Shown in pieces: positions 10,173-21,115 of a stretch of DNA of 64,000 nucleotides; position 1 is the first letter of the stretch; each line of letters starts with the position of its first letter. This DNA comes from Psococerastis gibbosa (taxonomy: Eukaryota > Arthropoda > Insecta > Psocodea > Psocidae): the NCBI GenBank assembly GCA_963971405.1, contig OZ020490.1, positions 26,065,464 through 26,129,463 on the forward strand, written 5' to 3'. The notes under the pieces are model-generated. The model saw only the letters and a program-made list of their open reading frames with translations, searched no databases and had not been told where the DNA came from. A program made the position numbers and the translations under genes.

Positions 10173-12021
10173 TCATTTGTCTTGTAAAATCCAGCTAGCC
10201 GTAATATCAGCGACCTGCGCTCCAGAGTTCAACACAAACGAATGCAAAGTGCCCTTATCATCAACACTGGCGCAGACAGTAGGAATCGCATCAATTAAGT
10301 CTTCATAATACGCCACGGGAGCCCAACCATCAGCAGCGCCATAGTAAAATCGTAGTTTTTGCACATTTCTCCGTATCAAATCATCATCTCGTTCCAGAAC
10401 GTTCTTCATTTCGTCCTCCGCGAGGAAAAAAATCTTCTTAAGGCTTCGCGGTTCTAAGAGATCTACAACACCTTGTTGCTGATCTGGAGTAGCGCGGTTT
10501 AATACGCAGTAAATCCGGCCGATTAGGTTCTGAAACATACAGGAAAATTAGCAATTTCTGCTGCTCTTGTGGCCCGTTTTCGGTGCACAACTGGCCACGA
10601 CTACCTGCAGGTGCACCTGTTTCGCCTAGGCCTGGCTTCTTCAGACCAATGCCCACTCTGCCTCAGCGGACGCATGAATGCTGCCCATCTTCTTACGTGT
10701 CAATCGATTCAGAGCCCTAACAAAGACATAACATCACTATACTGGCAGGCACGGCACCAGATGGCGGTAACGCCAAGAGTGGGCGTTGGATAAAGTAAAG
10801 TAGCAATTTCTAATAAAGTAGAAGGCTTAGAATTCCTCTAATGAAGCTTGGGACATTTTGAACGCTCCCTAGCAACAAATCACGTCGTGGCAGCTTGACA
10901 TACTTTGATCGGTCGAAAGAAATCTTGAGAGCAGGATTTTTTTGTCATTTCCAGTCTATAGCGCCACTGTTTTTATTTTTAATGGACTTTTATAAAATAA
11001 AGTTCAGGAAAAATAAAGAACAATTTTCAAATACATAAATACGACTTTTTGTTCCATTACTAACCCAGCCAGCGGAGTTAGGGCTGTAAAGCCCTCACGT
11101 ACACTCAACTGCTTTACAAGCCAGAAGCATGGCCAGAAAATGTAGCAAGTGTGGGACTCGAACCAACAACCTTTCGGGTGAAAGTCTGTACCACTACTCT
11201 ACGTATGCCTTTACAATACATTTTTGTATTTAACTGTCCCAAGATACGGCTCAAAATATGGCTCAAATCGGTTCGCAAGCGCAAGCAAGACCGTCTAAAA
11301 CAGACAACAGTGTGCCTTTGCCCGTTTCCAATACGGTGTCTAAGAGTTTTTGTTGTTTAGCAAATACAGTGTGATGGTACGTGAGAGTGCTCCGAGAGTT
11401 GATCTATTATTCCTGATGGAGCCTATCTCCTCAGTTAAAAGAAGAAAAGATGTATTGTAATTAAACAATTACCTGAAGGAACCTTGGAAACAACTGAAAA
11501 ATCGACGTCATCAGAAGTATAATCGGAACTAAATAATTCAAAACAAAAATGATCCGCCTTCCATTTTCAGTAGTAGCCATTCTCTCAACCGTAGGGAATA
11601 ACAGGTATGCCTTCTCTATTTGATCTTCGCACGTCGTTTGAAGTAAACTCAAAACCATTTTCGCGCCAATTGAATGGCCAACACATCGCAGTTTAATACC
11701 TTTCAGGTACGTCTCTATCAATTCCTGCTTCTGCCGCGTTTGACCCTGTAATGTGTACAGTTCTTTGTGGCTTTTGAGCGCAGGCGCCGGTAAGAACTCA
11801 TGTCCACCATGAGAGACAATCCAAACCGGAAGCCTTGACTTCTCATACAGCCGTGCACCAAATCGGATATAAAAGCTGGTTACTCCCGGATTTCCGGTCA
11901 CTACGAGTATTAGCTCTTTCGGTTTAGTTGTCGGGTCTTTGACAATACGGCTTGGCGTTACACCTCCGAAGCAGATGACTTTTACAGGAACTTTGAGCAG
12001 AGTGATGACTTCGACCTCCAT
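10173..12021 (-). CDS. LDAH: Lipid droplet-associated hydrolase (LDAH, DUF2305 alpha/beta hydrolase)
   Basis: An alpha/beta hydrolase of lipid droplet surfaces linked to sterol ester and neutral lipid turnover. Coding exons are 12021-11473 (183 codons) and 10529-10173 (118 residues plus stop), joined in phase 0 across a 943-bp GT/AG intron. The 301-residue product matches the usual 300-325 length. GNPG at 43-46 is the family's first signature; GHSIGAK at 115-121 holds the nucleophile Ser117. YYGAADGWAP supplies Asp250 and TLHSFVL supplies His279, completing the triad. A hydrophobic stretch at about 157-176 (IIFVLNYLVPIILLMTSIF) may help droplet or ER association. The ATG at 12021 sits 8 nt after a strong acceptor (tattttcag) at about 12030, so a 5'-UTR intron is likely; in-frame Met codons further upstream fall in or next to a MITE and were rejected. 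The intron carries a SINE and a non-LTR fragment. No damage is visible. Confidence 0.93.
10560..10800 (+). pseudogene. 3'-end fragment of a non-LTR retrotransposon (family N), 11-bp TSD
   Basis: The translation ends with HDYLQVHLFRLGL, a CPLC-x8-HLLTC zinc-binding-like motif and WQARHQMA...PRVGVG-stop, typical of the RNase H/C-terminal tail of LINE polyproteins. The copy is flanked by TAGCAATTTCT at 10549-10559 and 10801-10811 and ends in 'ataaagtaaag'. It lies in the LDAH intron, antisense, about 30 bp from the 3' splice site. Confidence 0.85.
11041..11205 (-). repeat. tRNA-derived SINE in the LDAH intron
   Basis: Complete apart from the A-box end. It shows the 'agcggagttagggct' block, 'ggactcgaacc' B-box complement and 'tttcgggtgaaag'. 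Same orientation as the LDAH gene. Confidence 0.8.
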
Positions 12022-12440
12022 TTTTGCCTCTGAAAATATTAGTAAATAAATTAGTTTTGTACGATTAAGGAATACAGTGCTTCTTGTGGAATTTATGACT
12101 TGCGACAACTTGTTAAAGTGAGAAAAGGCGGCTATTCCATTTGTCAATTTTTCATCAATATTGATAATATCATTGATGGAAATATTGAAATTGTTGCATT
12201 TTTATTTTACACCCCATTCATTCTACATTCATTGTACTACAATAATTGACAATTTCTGTTTTCATTTTTCTTACGCAATTTTTTAAGTTTGTCCGCCATC
12301 TTTGCCTTATTTTTAAAATCTACAAGAAATTTTATGGTTTAAAATATTAAATAATTCGTTCGCTCTCAAGATATTAATTGCGGTATTATTATTTATCAGT
12401 TTAAGACGACGCCATTTTAAATTTTAGTTTGCTACTGTTT

Positions 12441-12581
12441 GGAGGGGTTTCCACATACGCTAATGGTCAATGAGAAATGCGAAATTGACGTTTTAGCAGA
12501 CTTTAAAGACATACTAAAAATTCTGTTACCACGTCAATACCATATTCCTCATTGACCATTGACGTATGTGGAAACCCCGCC
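12441..12581. mobile_element. Nested MITE 1, 3-bp TSD
   Basis: Ends GGAGGGGTTTCCACATACG and complement; 141 bp. Flanked by TTT at 12438-12440 and 12582-12584. The intact relative at 34219 shows a single TTT at this point, so the duplication is real. It has the size and TSD of PIF/Harbinger-type MITEs. Confidence 0.8.
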
Positions 12582-12665
12582 TTTGCAAAGCGTATTTTTA
12601 CACTATGATCAGTATGATCATTGATCAATGTTAACAGACGGAAGTTAAAATTGGCAATGGCATAA

Positions 12666-12800
12666 GGCGGGGTTTCCACATGCGTCAATGGTCAATGAGA
12701 AATTGACGTTTTAGTAGACATTAAAGACATACTAAAAATGTCTGCTACCATGTCAAAACCATATTTCTCATTGACCATTGACGTATGTGGAAACCCCGCC
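12666..12800. mobile_element. Nested MITE 2, TAA TSD
   Basis: Ends GGCGGGGTTTCCACATG and complement; 135 bp, same family as 12441-12581. TAA at 12663-12665 and 12801-12803. Inserted in the same host MITE. Confidence 0.85.
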
Positions 12801-13304
12801 TAAAACAATAATCTCACTGACGGAAAATTGACAAGCCAGCAAACTGAATACGGTAAAGGTTTAGTTTAGCTACCCCGCTGTATCAAAAGTCCAATGAAAA
12901 TGGAAGGAAAACATCCTATTTTCAAGGGAATTCATATTTTAAGCATGGGTTGTCTTATTTACATGCCTGTGACAATGTTCCTTCCATAAAAACTTTTATG
13001 AGCAATTTGTCAATTTGCAATGTGCGATGGCCTCAATAACTGTGTAGGCCTACATGATAATATGCAAAAAAGTCAGAATATGCAGATCTGATATGATTTG
13101 TTCTGTTTTTGAGCCGATTACTAAGTAAGTTACACTACAGTTAAGCAAAAACGACATAATTGAGTCCAGGGACTGTAACCTTGAAACCTCATGCCACAGG
13201 CGAACCAATTAGATATAACAGTAAATTATAAGGTAGGCTATTTTATATTAATCAGAGTGCAGAGGCGAGTGAACAGATAGAGAACCGAGTATGGGCCGGG
13301 ATAA

Positions 13305-13556
13305 GGCGGGGTTTCCACCGACCTCTCATTACAGAATGCAAATGACATTGAAGGAAATTTTTGTTTTACTCTATGCCATATTTAAAATTGATCAATGATC
13401 ATAGAGTTAACCACAAACAAACAAACTAAAATTTTAAAATAGCGTCATGGGATATGTTAAGTACAAACATTTTAATAGATTACTATAAAAAGAAAAATTC
13501 AAATTTCCATCACTGTCATTTGCATTCTGCAATGAGAGGTCGATGGAAACCCCACC
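13305..13556. mobile_element. MITE, solo copy of the inner element of the composite
   Basis: Ends GGCGGGGTTTCCACCGACC and complement. The interior ('gcaaatgacattga', 'atgatcattgatcaatt'-like core) matches the inner element inside 18664-19046, 40041-40410 and 51104-51481. Confidence 0.75.
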
Positions 13557-14024
13557 TTTATTAATGATAGTCTATCTGCTACCACGCCACTGTATGTGTA
13601 TCTTGCACTTGCAGGTAGGTGGAAACCGCGCCTAAGCGAAAATGTAGTCTTTTCTGTGCAAGGTACTATTCTGTCCAGGGGTGGGGGGAACTACCCGTGA
13701 AGGCGGAGAAACTCAATTAAGAGTCAACGGCATATAGATGCAGAAGGCAACGGGACACCATAGCATTACAATCCCCTACAGTATAATCATCATGACTGCA
13801 CTTGCCGTGGTGATCGCCAATCCTTGAAGAAGAAGCATTTCAAGATGAAGATACAACCGTAAGTCTTGCTTCAGGTAGCCTATCAATCAATCAATCAATC
13901 TTTGTCAGTGACCCACCAAGGTGGGATTGACGGCGTCCAAAGCTAATCTATCTACCAGTGTTAAGAATATAGAACAACAACAAATTTTATGCAACAGCAC
14001 ACTTTAAATGGAAATATGTCTGGT

Positions 14025-14040
14025 GGGGGGGGGGGGGGGG
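14025..14040. repeat. G homopolymer, 16 nt
   Basis: One of more than 15 C/G runs of at least 10 nt in the window. Confidence 0.95.
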
Positions 14041-14285
14041 CAATTGTAGTATAGATCTTTATCGGTATCAACTTCCACAGATGTATTATGAAATCCCATC
14101 ATATGACTGACCATTGGTATAACTACTGACCCTGGCCATAGTATCAGTAGGCTAAGATAGTTGAGGCCGTTTACATAGCTGATGTCTAAATGTCGCCATG
14201 TTGGGGTCAAATAATCAAATATGGATTGAAATAGAAATTCCTCGTATTTCCTGTTTCCTACTGCTGACAATAGGCGTGGGGTCAA

Positions 14286-15469
14286 TACGAGTTCAGATAG
14301 CTCGTCGAAGATCAGATTGCTCCAATCTCCAAATAAGTTTCTCTTTTATTATTTGATTATAGCCCACTTGGTGACTAAGCATGAACAACTTTCCATATGC
14401 AAGGTATATAACGATTTTTGCTATTAAAATTATATAAATACAAAACAATAGACCACAAAATACTTACATTCAGGGAGGAGCTGAAAAATTATGCACAATA
14501 TAATACAACTTAATTAAAATAATTTGTAGATTTATTAGCCTAATGAGTATTGTTTTGTTCTTAGGCGGCCATATTGATTTGATATTGATATTTTTGACTC
14601 GGAAATGGTTGAAGAAACTCTGTTATTTTAAAAAATATTAAATAAATGTAATTAAATTAATCCATTAATAATTAACGTAATTTATTTATTTTTATTATTA
14701 ACTAGAACTCTTGTATAAATCTTTATTATAAGAGTATAGTTTTGTCGTTACATCTAGCCGAAATGGCGGGAAAGTTGAACTTTTATTTAATTCAATTTTC
14801 CTAATTTTTTTACTATTTGGTCTTTTTAGTGTCTTTTGGAGTATTCTTTATAATAATTTATTAATTTTACTGTTTTTAATTGGATGGCCAAGTACTTTGT
14901 CAGAACAGATTTAACTATGCATTAAACAGTATACATAAAACTGTATGACAGTAAACTGATGACAGGTGAACTGATCTATTACAAAATTAATACTTATAAG
15001 CTACATTTGCTTATCGTGGACTATGGCCAACCTAAAGAATAATACATTAGTCATAAATCAATGGATAATACCATATAACCATACAATCCTCTATTGTTAC
15101 TGATTCATCATGTATATACCGTAACTCCGGCCGTCAACGCCTTAAAGTCTTAGCCACATTGAAGTAACCACCCTATAAGGAACAAAAGCAACAAAATCAA
15201 GTTCTATACTCATTATTTTCTACTCTTCACCCGCAAACTCATTCATCTCACACAGCACACTATGACCATAGCGGCATAGCCTATGGCAATGGAGCTTCGG
15301 CAATACTGTAATATATTACCATTTTAAAAATAAAAAGGAAAAAAAATGATTAAAATAGTACTAAAAACATAAAACATATTATTTGCTATAAAACTTTTAA
15401 AAAGGGGGCCAAAATATTTTCACACGCACAGGTTGGCAGCGAGTCATTGTCGTAATGTCGTGGGAGTAG
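14286..15469. other. AT-rich interval with no gene seen
   Basis: Very low GC (14500-14950 especially). No conserved frame, RNA gene or recognisable repeat of this window. Confidence 0.5.
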
Positions 15470-15617
15470 GGCGGTGTTTCCACATAACGTCAATCGTCAA
15501 TGAGAAATATGGTTTTGACGTGGTAACAGAATTTTTGGTATGTTTTTAATGTCTGCTAAAGCTAAACCTTCAATTTCACATTTCTCATTGACAATTGACG
15601 TATATGGAAACACCGCC
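15470..15617. mobile_element. MITE, GGCGGTGTTTCC ends
   Basis: About 148 bp with terminal repeats GGCGGTGTTTCCACATA and complement and the 'gtcaatgagaaatatgg' interior of the nested MITEs at 12441 and 12666. Flanks are TAG and TAA, an imperfect TSD. Confidence 0.75.
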
Positions 15618-16013
15618 TAAGCTGTAGGGAGTATGAAACGCAACAGCGACGGCACCATCCCGTGGTTGGAGACCGTTATCAATATGGCTGCTAGTGTAGC
15701 CTGCACAAGAGAAGTACGCAATTTGGCGGGGAAACCAGTGATAAGTGTAACCTGCACAAGCTAAGTACAGAGTTTTTGACCGGGTCCAGGTATCCGTTCT
15801 GCTATGCTGCAATGTGTAAGACTTCGATATTTATTGCGTTGGTACTTATCTCTGATAGTTGGCTTATGGTTAACGGGTGCCTCGTAAGGCATATTATGGC
15901 TCCCGCCGCTCCAGTTATAATGTATCTTTATGGACGGCACCCACATAGCCATATTTTCCTTAACAAGCTTACAAATTGTACTTCTCATGCAACTTGTCAA
16001 ATTAAGACATAAG

Positions 16014-16396
16014 GAAATTTGGAGGCCAGATTCGAAACTTTGGCAAAGGATTTGGAAAAATTAGAAAAAGAAAAATGGGAGCTGAATACTGCCTATCAAT
16101 GGACGGCTTTACGAAATCTCCAAAAGGAAGACGAGATTATTTTTAAAGCATGGTCAAGTCTTCCAGACTCGAATGGATATAGCTGAAGAAATATGCAATT
16201 GGCATACTTTCAATGTTCGGTTCAAACTTATTTGTAACCCTTGTGCTCATTTTCACAAATGAATATAATTAAAAACAAGATTAGGAGCAAGCTGAGCAAT
16301 GCCCATTTGGAAGCTTCCATGTTGCTCAAATTGTCCACGTACAACCCAGATATTTCGGCGCTGTCAAATGAGATGCAGAGTCAAGTATCCCATTAA
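16014..16396 (+). pseudogene. hAT transposase C-terminal relic (ZBED/GTF2IRD2-like)
   Basis: A 45-codon frame at 16259-16396 reads KIRSKLSNAHLEASMLL, then YNPDISALSNEMQSQVSH-stop, which is the C-terminal dimerisation end of ZBED5/GTF2IRD2-like hAT transposases. Just upstream another frame reads FGSNLF...FTNEYN, a damaged form of the 'MFGSTYLCEQ.FS.MN' block, so a frameshift lies near 16255. An open, coiled-coil-like stretch rich in KLEKEK at about 16020-16185 may be part of the same relic, but I could not place it in the family. Confidence 0.65.
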
Positions 16397-16399
16397 AGT

Positions 16400-17361
16400 G
16401 ACTTTAAAAAAAAAGTATTGAAATATGTCTTTTTTTATAAGCTTACCTGTTGTAAATATTGTATTAAAGGTAGATAAAGCTGAAACTGTGGTAGTTTAAA
16501 GCCTTCCAATTCGCAAGTTCAATCTGAAAATTTTTCTATGGTAAGTCCCCCCCCCCCCTCCTCTCGGAATTTTATTTCTGTTGGGGCTTTGGAAAATAGT
16601 CAGTTCAAAAAAATCTAGAATTAGGCTCACTTGCACAAAAAGGTGACCGACGGCCCCTGCCTTAGACCATCATTATAATACTGTACTTTATTTGTGTTAT
16701 TTATGATGCAGTCCAAAACAAAAAAAATCTAGAACAGAAACAAAAAATTTCATGCGGAAGCATACGTTAGATGGGGGGAAGGGGGGTGGTTTATGTTTGA
16801 GCATCCCAGCTTATTTCCCTGAACTCGTTCAAGCTGTACAGCATAATGTTGGTCAAGCTGTCAGCTGGGTCCGGACCCCCCCCCCCCCCAAATTGAGCAA
16901 AACAGCAAATTTTTCAGATATTTATGTAACAAAATTCACCGGGGAGACCCCGGTCCCCCTGTTTCCAGTTTTGTTAATAAAGTTAACGTATGGAAAATCA
17001 CAATTTTTCTGCCGGCAAACTATTTCAGGCCTATCTTTTAAATACATTCCCCGCGTAGCCCCCCGGGCTCCTGTAATATTCTTCACATGTAAACTATGAA
17101 CATAACTGTTTCCAAAGTGCGTAAATTCCACTATTTTGGGCCTATTATTTTTCAAAAACCTTCCCCGGGGGAGACCCTCGGGCCCTCCTTCAGCCTCCCC
17201 GATATTAAGATTATGCCCCTAATTAGTAGATGCGTACATCCATGAGAACGGCTTTCCTCTTTTGAAGCGCCAAATGAAACACACCACCCCATTCGAAAAC
17301 CTATCGTATCTCGTATCGTGTTGCATGAAAACTGGACCCCCCCCCCCAAAAAAAAAAAAAA
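16400..17361. other. Interval with C/G runs, no gene seen
   Basis: Contains C runs near 16545, 16877 and 17335 and CCCGGG-rich blocks that look like decayed hAT-like sequence (compare 5039-5568 and 34680-34900). The 115-codon frame at 16752-17099 spans such a C run and resembles no protein. Confidence 0.45.
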
Positions 17362-17560
17362 AAACCTATACAAAACAACTGAAAACAACCGAACCTAGAG
17401 AAGCCCCGTAGTGTCACAAAAAAACCGGTTGAAATACCTGCACCCAAAAAAATTCTGGCTACGCCGCTGATGACAGGTATACAAAGCAACTGAAAACAAC
17501 CGAACCTAGAGAAGCCCCGTAGTGTCACAAAAAGCTGGTTGAAATACCTGCACCCAATTG
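17362..17560. repeat. Direct repeat, period about 111 bp
   Basis: 'aacaactgaaaacaaccg' followed by 'agaagccccgtagtgtcac' and 'ggttgaaatacctgcaccc' occurs at 17371 and again at 17482. Only two units. Confidence 0.8.
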
Positions 17561-17569
17561 TCACTCTTA

Positions 17570-18660
17570 AATCCGCACCTACTGCCATCTCTCTCTCACA
17601 TTCAACTTTACAATAAGTGCGACAGAGTAAAAAGATCGGCTCCCTCCTTTGTTCGCATGGAGGCCTTTGGAAGTAACTACGCCGCGTGAATGCCTAGATT
17701 TCAGAAAATTCAGTCGCTCTCGCGCCACTGTCGTTTACTGTTGTGTTATAATTGGATATTCCACTTTTAAAACTCCCGGTTATTGTTAATTTATCAACTT
17801 TCCCCAATTTTTGAGTGTTTTAAGTGTTATTTGTGACCGGTGAGTGTGTGTTTTACAGCGGGACGTAACGATTCAGCGCACTGCACCATCCCAGTTTCAA
17901 TGTCAGGGACACTGTACGGTTGCAAGTGCAAGCTGTTTTCACTTTAGTTATCGTAAGTGCAAGTTGTCTTTTCCTTTTCGGTTTCTTTTGAATGGAATGT
18001 ACATTTATTTATATATAAGCCTTTCGCACGTTGCTGGGAATATACATGCTGCATTGGCGCAATTGCTGCATACAAACATTGTAGGTTAGTGCACAGGTCT
18101 GCATTAAAACGCTACTACATACATTGGCATACTGCATAATTGCATGCTGAACGTTATATTAAATCTAAAAGCCACACAACACAAGAAAAGAAATATAATA
18201 CATGCCGACAGAGTTGCTTACAGTAAGCTGTTTGTCTAGCAAAGCGTTGATTTGGCTTTTGTCAAAGTAAACAATCAGTAGCCTGCTATAGTGCTACTAC
18301 TAAAGTATGTTCGGTAAGCTCAGTGACCCGTGTACAATGTACGGTAAAAGTCTGGTCAAGCTATCCCTAATAAAAAAACAAAATTTGGATAAGTATCGTT
18401 TATTTAGCTTAAGAGGACCCCATTTCCGAAAGAATTAAAGGCTGGCGAAGCATAGTTATTTACTTACAGCCCATTTTATATAGAATTTTTCCATTGGCAG
18501 GAATAGACACTTATTGGTTTTGACGAATTTTATGGAAGGAATATTTCAGAGGCGTGTCAATAAATTACCTATCTTGTATTGGGACGGTTGCCTACCTTGC
18601 CTTCCACTTTAAATGCATTTTTATCCGAATTCTTGAGCCGCGGGGTAGCTTAAACAAACC
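17570..18660. other. Interval with no gene seen
   Basis: Mixed-composition DNA with short chance frames on both strands (for example 17844-18089); no conserved domain, splice pattern or repeat from elsewhere in the window. Confidence 0.45.
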
Positions 18661-18663
18661 TTA

Positions 18664-19046
18664 GGCGCCCATTCCATTGACCGGCTAGGGCTATTTCCAA
18701 CTACGATGACGTGGTAGCAGACATTCAAGACTTAGGTAGCGTTTCCACCGACCTCGCATTGCAGATTGCAAATGACATTGACGGAAATGTTTTTTTTTTT
18801 TTAATAGAAATCTATTAAAATGTTTGTAATTAACATATCCCATGAAGCCATTTTTTAATTTTAGTTTGTTTGTTTGTGATTTTACTGTATGATCATTGAT
18901 CAATTTTAACTATGGCATAGAGGAAAATAAACATTTCCGTCAATTCTGCAATGCGAGGTCGTTGGAAACGCCACCTAAGTCTTGAATGTCTGCTACCACG
19001 TCACCGTTGTTGGAAATAGCCCTAGCCGGTCAATGGAATGGGCACC
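18664..19046. mobile_element. Composite MITE, copy 1 (TTA TSD)
   Basis: Outer ends GGCGCCCATTCCATTGACC and complement, flanked by TTA at 18661-18663 and 19047-19049. At its centre (18735-18975) lies a second MITE with GGTAGCGTTTCCACCGACC ends. The outer arms contain 'gacgtggtagcagacattc'. Copies with the same nesting are at 40041 and 51104. Confidence 0.85.
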
Positions 19047-19311
19047 TTAACAAAAAATACGTACCGTACCTATAAAGTGGAAGGTAAATGTCCCACTGGG
19101 TGACTGGCAAAAAAAATTAATATTTTAAGTGTGAATTGTTGTATTTGCCTCTGACAAGTTGCCTGCCAGTTGCGAATTCAAAAATTCGACATCATGGGCT
19201 CTAACTTGTAAGTAAAACAATAGTCTTTACGCCGACCTTTAATTATTTCAGAAAAGGTTTCTTTTAAGCTAAATAAACTATACAACCGAATTTAGTAATT
19301 TCCTCCTGATT

Positions 19312-19425
19312 TTTACCTTGGTATAAGGAAAGCTCTGTGATGTTTGAAATGTTCGATTTCGAGATTTCAACAGATTTACACGTTTTGAGATCCCAGGAAC
19401 CAAAATGAGTGGTTTTACGATATGT
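19312..19425 (+). repeat. Repeat family C, fragment
   Basis: Start of the 0.8-0.9 kb family: 'gtataaggaaagc', 'gatttacacgttttgag', 'tcccaggaaccaaaa'. Diverged and truncated. Confidence 0.65.
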
Positions 19426-19560
19426 AGGTATGCACAATATTTCGATTTAACAATATGCAAGTCTGTCTGTCCGTCGGTTGTGGGAGAAACTACTGGACTA
19501 CAACTATGGATTTCGGCGGTGCATGCAGATTAAAAACCCTAAAACTCCAAAAACTGCTAA

Positions 19561-20473
19561 AAGAACCGGTCCGAGTTTACTCGAACATGCTTTCCAATTT
19601 ATCAACATTAGTAGATCTTCTTCTTTTTCAGCCAACGCCCGTCCTTGGCTGGTAGGCCATTTGACGCACATTAGTAGATAGAGAATATGAGTAATTTCAT
19701 GGTAAATAATTTTCCAGTGGTTAAATTTCCGTTATTTCGGGGGGGGGGGGGGGGGTTGTCCACCTGACGTTACTGGAAGTGATATAATTTCTAGAAAGGT
19801 CAGACCAACACATTAATTACCACACAGCAATAATTGCAGTGCACACAATGCATTTGAGCGCGTTTTTCCAAAAAAATTTCAAAAAATAATTTTTTGTGCA
19901 AAGCCAAATATTTTTTGGGAAAGCAACCTATCCGGTTTCCTTACTCAATTTAACACCTAAAACATACCTGAAGGTAGAAATCATCGATAGAAAGGTTTCG
20001 CGGAAAAATTATTTTTTATTCATTTTTCATTAAAATTTACATATTTTTATTTTTTTTACCCCCGAAGCAAACTATCAAGGGGCAAGTGACCCCCCGCATT
20101 TTATCAACATTATCAACTACAATATATGCGAATTTAAAAGAAATCGTTGGAGCCGTTTTTGGGAAATAATTTTTAGTTTATATAGTTTTTTTTGGAGTTT
20201 TTTGAGAATAAAACCCCCCCAAATTGAGTTAGCCCCAAATAAAAAAAATGGTCCCGAGGTATGATTTTTGTGAACCTACATGCCGAATTTCATCAAAATC
20301 GACCGAGTAGTTTGCCTGGAAATCAACGAACAGACAGACAGAAAGACAGACATTTCGTAAAAACCACTTTTTTGGGTTCCTGGGACCTTAAAACGTGTAA
20401 ATCCATTGAAATCTCGGAATCGAAAATTTCGACCGTCACAAAGCTTTCCTTATACTACGTATAAATTGGAAAA
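19561..20473 (-). mobile_element. Repeat family C, long copy
   Basis: From 'aagaaccggtccgagttta' to 'ataaattgga'. Characteristic blocks are 'tttcgtaaaaaccac', an AGACAGACAG run, 'gggttcctgggacctt' and a long G run at 19739-19755. Ends are complementary (GCTTTCCAATTTAT / ATAAATTGGAAA). The frames through it (many copies show a conserved 'SWDLKTCKSIEISESK') are not recognised as a protein family. It hosts a 51-bp non-LTR insert. Confidence 0.75.
19617..19667 (-). pseudogene. 51-bp non-LTR 3'-end insert (family N), 12-bp TSD
   Basis: Flanked by ACATTAGTAGAT at 19605-19616 and 19668-19679. Read on the minus strand it ends 'ggacgggcgttgg' then 'ctgaaaaagaagaag', matching the last bases of the family N coding tail at 50412-50660 and 10560-10800 plus its own simple-repeat tail. 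Confidence 0.75.
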
Positions 20474-20783
20474 CAATAAAGTTTTCTCCAAAACGGCTCC
20501 AACGATTTTGTTTAGATTCACTTGTATATTGTAGTCGGCAATGCGAACAAAACCGGGTCGCTTTCCCCTTGAATAGTTTAGTGCTGACTTCTGAGGGCAA
20601 AAAATAAAAAACTGAATTTTCATGAAGAGTGACTAAAACATATTTTTTTCAATCGATGTTTTCTCTAGTTATGTTTTGGGTGCTAAGTAAGGGAACAAAA
20701 TAGTTTTCTTAAAAATATAATTAATTATGCATAGTACATAGGTCCCCAATTATTGGATTCTTAGAGAAAGAAAGACATGGAAA

Positions 20784-21112
20784 AAGAACCGGTCCGAGTT
20801 TACTCGAACATGCTTTCCTATTTATCAATTATTAGATAGATAAAATGAGTAATGACATGGTAAATAATTTTCCTTCTGTTAAATTTTGGACCCCTCTACA
20901 ACTCCTTCCTGAAGCACTGAATTTATCGATGTGATTGGATCTTATGAAACGGGCAGACCAAAACATTACAACACAGTAATAATGACTGAGTACGTAATGT
21001 ATTGGAGTCTGAATTTTCCATGTTCAAAAAATAATTTTCTTCACAAAACCAAATATTTGTTTGGTAGAGCTACCTTATCGGTTTTGGTACTCTATTTAAC
21101 ACTTAAAGCATA
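20784..21112 (-). repeat. Repeat family C, partial copy
   Basis: Starts 'aagaaccggtccgagttta' and ends near 'caacacttaaagcat', cut off before the next copy begins at 21116. Confidence 0.7.
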
Positions 21113-21115
21113 ATA

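Larger units (their letters stand above)
12125..12835. mobile_element. MITE (AAGGCGGCTATTCCA ends) interrupted by two other MITEs
   Basis: The left end 'aaggcggctattcca' and interior match 34219-34674 through 'ctgttt', resume as 'gcaaagcgta' after the first insert, and resume as 'aacaataatctcac' after the second. The right terminal repeat has been lost. It abuts the upstream side of the LDAH coding start. Confidence 0.8.

Noticed and set aside
12022-12147. Upstream in-frame Met codons extending LDAH to 228 codons in its first exon
   Set aside because: A strong acceptor sits 8 nt before the chosen ATG, the extra residues do not resemble the LDAH N-terminus, and the far end enters a MITE terminal repeat.
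16752-17099. 115-codon frame with C-run-encoded prolines
   Set aside because: It spans a C homopolymer and decayed transposon-like DNA; no domain and no splice support.
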